A DNA stretch of 64,000 nt, from contig NZ_CP121252.1 in NCBI RefSeq assembly GCF_029637705.1, forward strand, positions 1,984,001-2,048,000, read 5' to 3'. Source of the DNA: Citricoccus muralis. GTDB taxonomy: Bacteria; Actinomycetota; Actinomycetes; Actinomycetales; Micrococcaceae. A program made the position numbers and the translations under genes. Below are positions 62,755-64,000 of this stretch, piece by piece. Under the pieces are notes generated by a model. The model was not told the origin of the DNA and ran no database searches. It worked only from the letters and a program-made list of their open reading frames with translations. Every line of letters starts with the position of its first letter. Within the stretch, counting starts at the first letter, position 1.

Positions 62755-63174
62755 ATGACCACTCAGCCCGAGCCCGGCTCCGAGCCGCAGCCCCAGCTCA
62801 CCGACGACCAGATCGAATTCCTGAATTCGCTGTTCGATTTCGCCCGGCAGGGCAACACCGAGGCCCTGCTGTCGGTGATCGATCAGGGTGTTCCGGTGGA
62901 TCTGACCGACCACAAGGGTGACACCCTGTTGATCCTGGCCACCTACAACCAGCACGCCGATCTCGTGGCCGCACTGCTGGCGCGCGGCGCCGATGTGCAG
63001 CGGTTGAACCAGCGCGGGCAGTCGGCCTTGACCTGCGCCGTTTTCACTCAGCACGAGGACAATGTGCGCGCGCTGCTGGCCGCCGGCGCCGACCCCGATG
63101 CGGGGGCACAGTCCGCTCGTGCCACCGCCGCCCAATTCCAGCTCGAAGCCATGTCGGCCCTGCTCGAGCGCTGA
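62755..63174 (+). CDS. Ankyrin-repeat protein
   Basis: A 139-aa protein with three ankyrin units: TEALLSVIDQGVPVDLTDHK, GDTLLILATYNQHADLVAAL and GQSALTCAVFTQHEDNVRAL, each with the A-x-x-x-x-H/L pattern. The ATG at 62755 (MTTQPEPG) is preferred over 62719, which would overlap the argG operator region. Such small cytoplasmic ankyrin proteins are often catalase- or enzyme-associated in other bacteria, but no partner is evident. Divergent from argG. Confidence 0.85.
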   Translation: MTTQPEPGSEPQPQLTDDQIEFLNSLFDFARQGNTEALLSVIDQGVPVDLTDHKGDTLLILATYNQHADLVAALLARGADVQRLNQRGQSALTCAVFTQHEDNVRALLAAGADPDAGAQSARATAAQFQLEAMSALLER

Positions 63175-63204
63175 TTACTCGCCACGATCCGATCGGAGAT
63201 CCCC

Positions 63205-63939
63205 ATGTTCACCACCACTCGCTCCCCCGCCGCTGCTCGATTCGTGCCAGGTACTGTGCGTCGTCGTGCACGCAGCCTGTCCGTGATGGGGCTAGCTGCT
63301 GCTGGCGCGCTGGCCCTGACCGCCTGCGGTGGCGCGCCCAGCTTTGAGGAGGCCTGGCCCGAGGCGTACCAGAAACTGCAGGAAGCCGAGTCAGTCGCCA
63401 TGTCGTTCGAGGGCACCGACCCCAGTGACGACACGACCTACACCTCGGAATATTCCGGGCAACTCGACGACTCCAACTTCGTGGGCACCATCACCCAGGG
63501 CGAGAGCGAGCTGGAAATCCGCTCCGTGGACGGGCGCACCGTATTGCGGGGCAATGAGGACTACTTCACCGGGCAGAACGCCGAAGCCCTCAATGAGATG
63601 GTCGGCGACGGCTGGGTGGAGCTCGAAGGTCCCGGAGAATTCTCCATCAGCGGTTTCTATGAGTCCCTGACCGGCACCTTCACCGGCGCCGAGGCCACGG
63701 AAACCGAGGACCTGGAGGTGCAGAAGGTCGATGAGGACGGCACCGTGCTCTACCAGTACTCCGGCACCGCCGAGAACGGCGAACCCTTCTCGGTCTACCT
63801 CAATGAGGACCGCGAGTTGGTGCGCCTGGAGTCGCATTCCGAAAGCCTTGAGGGCACCGTCGAATTCAGCGACTGGAACGCCGTCGAGCCCGTTCAGCTA
63901 CCGGCCGACGACGAGGTTGTTTCGCTACCCGGCAGCTGA
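63205..63939 (+). CDS. Lipoprotein, LppX/LprAFG-like
   Basis: A 244-aa secreted lipoprotein: basic N-terminus (VRRRARS), hydrophobic stretch, lipobox LALTAC with Cys near residue 41. The mature part has SYxx-type strands including TYTSEYSGQLDDSNFVG and VQKVDEDGTVLYQYSGTAENG, compatible with the LppX_LprAFG fold that carries lipids or glycolipids. GATCGGAGAT provides a weak ribosome site. It lies 30 bases after the ankyrin gene. Confidence 0.7.
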   Translation: MFTTTRSPAAARFVPGTVRRRARSLSVMGLAAAGALALTACGGAPSFEEAWPEAYQKLQEAESVAMSFEGTDPSDDTTYTSEYSGQLDDSNFVGTITQGESELEIRSVDGRTVLRGNEDYFTGQNAEALNEMVGDGWVELEGPGEFSISGFYESLTGTFTGAEATETEDLEVQKVDEDGTVLYQYSGTAENGEPFSVYLNEDRELVRLESHSESLEGTVEFSDWNAVEPVQLPADDEVVSLPGS

Positions 63940-63942
63940 GCC

Positions 63943-64000
63943 TTATTCGGTGTAGCGCAGGAACCGGGCGGCGAGCGCGTGCCCGCCGTCCGGGTCGCGG
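63943..64000 (-). CDS. C-terminal end of a gene truncated by the window
   Basis: The minus strand is open from the window end to a TAA at 63943, giving the C-terminal residues ending HALAARFLRYTE. It converges on the lipoprotein gene with a 3-base gap. Too little is visible to name a product. Confidence 0.45.
   Translation of the reverse strand, partial: RDPDGGHALAARFLRYTE

Overview
The window is about 64 kb of high-GC DNA from a Gram-positive actinobacterium, most likely order Micrococcales. The basis is the conserved gene order tlyA-nadK-recN-pyrG-nudix-xerD-parA-scpAB-rluB-tyrA-cmk-der, a CrtYc/CrtYd heterodimeric lycopene cyclase, an actinobacterial rRNA leader, and an rRNA spacer without tRNAs. 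I do not name a genus.

Layout. (1) 1-9.1 kb: the 3' end of a ferrochelatase gene, a pyrimidine-dimer glycosylase, and an eight-gene carotenoid operon on the minus strand (crtE-crtB-crtI-crtYc-crtYd-crtT-crtU-P450). Nearly all junctions overlap by a few bases. The expected product is an aromatic (isorenieratene-type), probably ring-hydroxylated carotenoid. (2) 9.6-11.3 kb: an intact IS1634-family element with terminal inverted repeats and a 5-bp target duplication. (3) 11.3-22.8 kb: an accessory island bounded by two copies of an 86-bp repeat, one of which abuts the 3' end of tRNA-Pro(GGG). It carries a minus-strand operon: a type III DNA methyltransferase (mod), a type III restriction subunit (res), a zinc-hook ABC-type ATPase resembling the RloC/PrrC anticodon nucleases, and a small membrane protein. 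A resolvase-like double-HTH protein, a DUF2188 protein, an unknown 93-aa protein, a transposase OrfA remnant and a complete IS3-family element complete it. (4) 22.9-34.3 kb and 40.8-49.9 kb: housekeeping genes (apt, der, cmk, tyrA, rluB, scpB, scpA, parA; xerD, nudix, pyrG, recN, nadK, tlyA). A solitary HEPN/DUF3320-like gene is wedged between rluB and scpB. (5) 31.4-38.9 kb: a propionate (2-methylcitrate cycle) module, prpE-parA-prpR-prpDBC, built around parA, followed by two tandem paralogous lipoprotein genes. (6) 50-55.6 kb: an rRNA operon (16S-23S-5S, minus strand) with tandem promoters and a boxA-like leader. (7) 56-64 kb: tyrS, a HelD/HelR-type RNA polymerase-recycling ATPase, argH, argG, an ankyrin protein and a lipoprotein.

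How the genes work together. The crt operon converts C15/C5 prenyl diphosphates to GGPP, phytoene, lycopene, beta-carotene and isorenieratene, with late hydroxylation by the P450; a repeated TATCTAA motif overlaps its probable promoter. The prp genes convert propionate to propionyl-CoA, methylcitrate and finally pyruvate plus succinate, probably under a GntR/FCD repressor that binds TGTATACA palindromes. The most interesting accessory module is the four-gene mod-res-RloC-like-membrane protein operon: its layout suggests type III restriction backed by a tRNA-cutting suicide effector and a membrane partner of unknown role. Functions were assigned by reading motifs in translated sequence; no database search was run.
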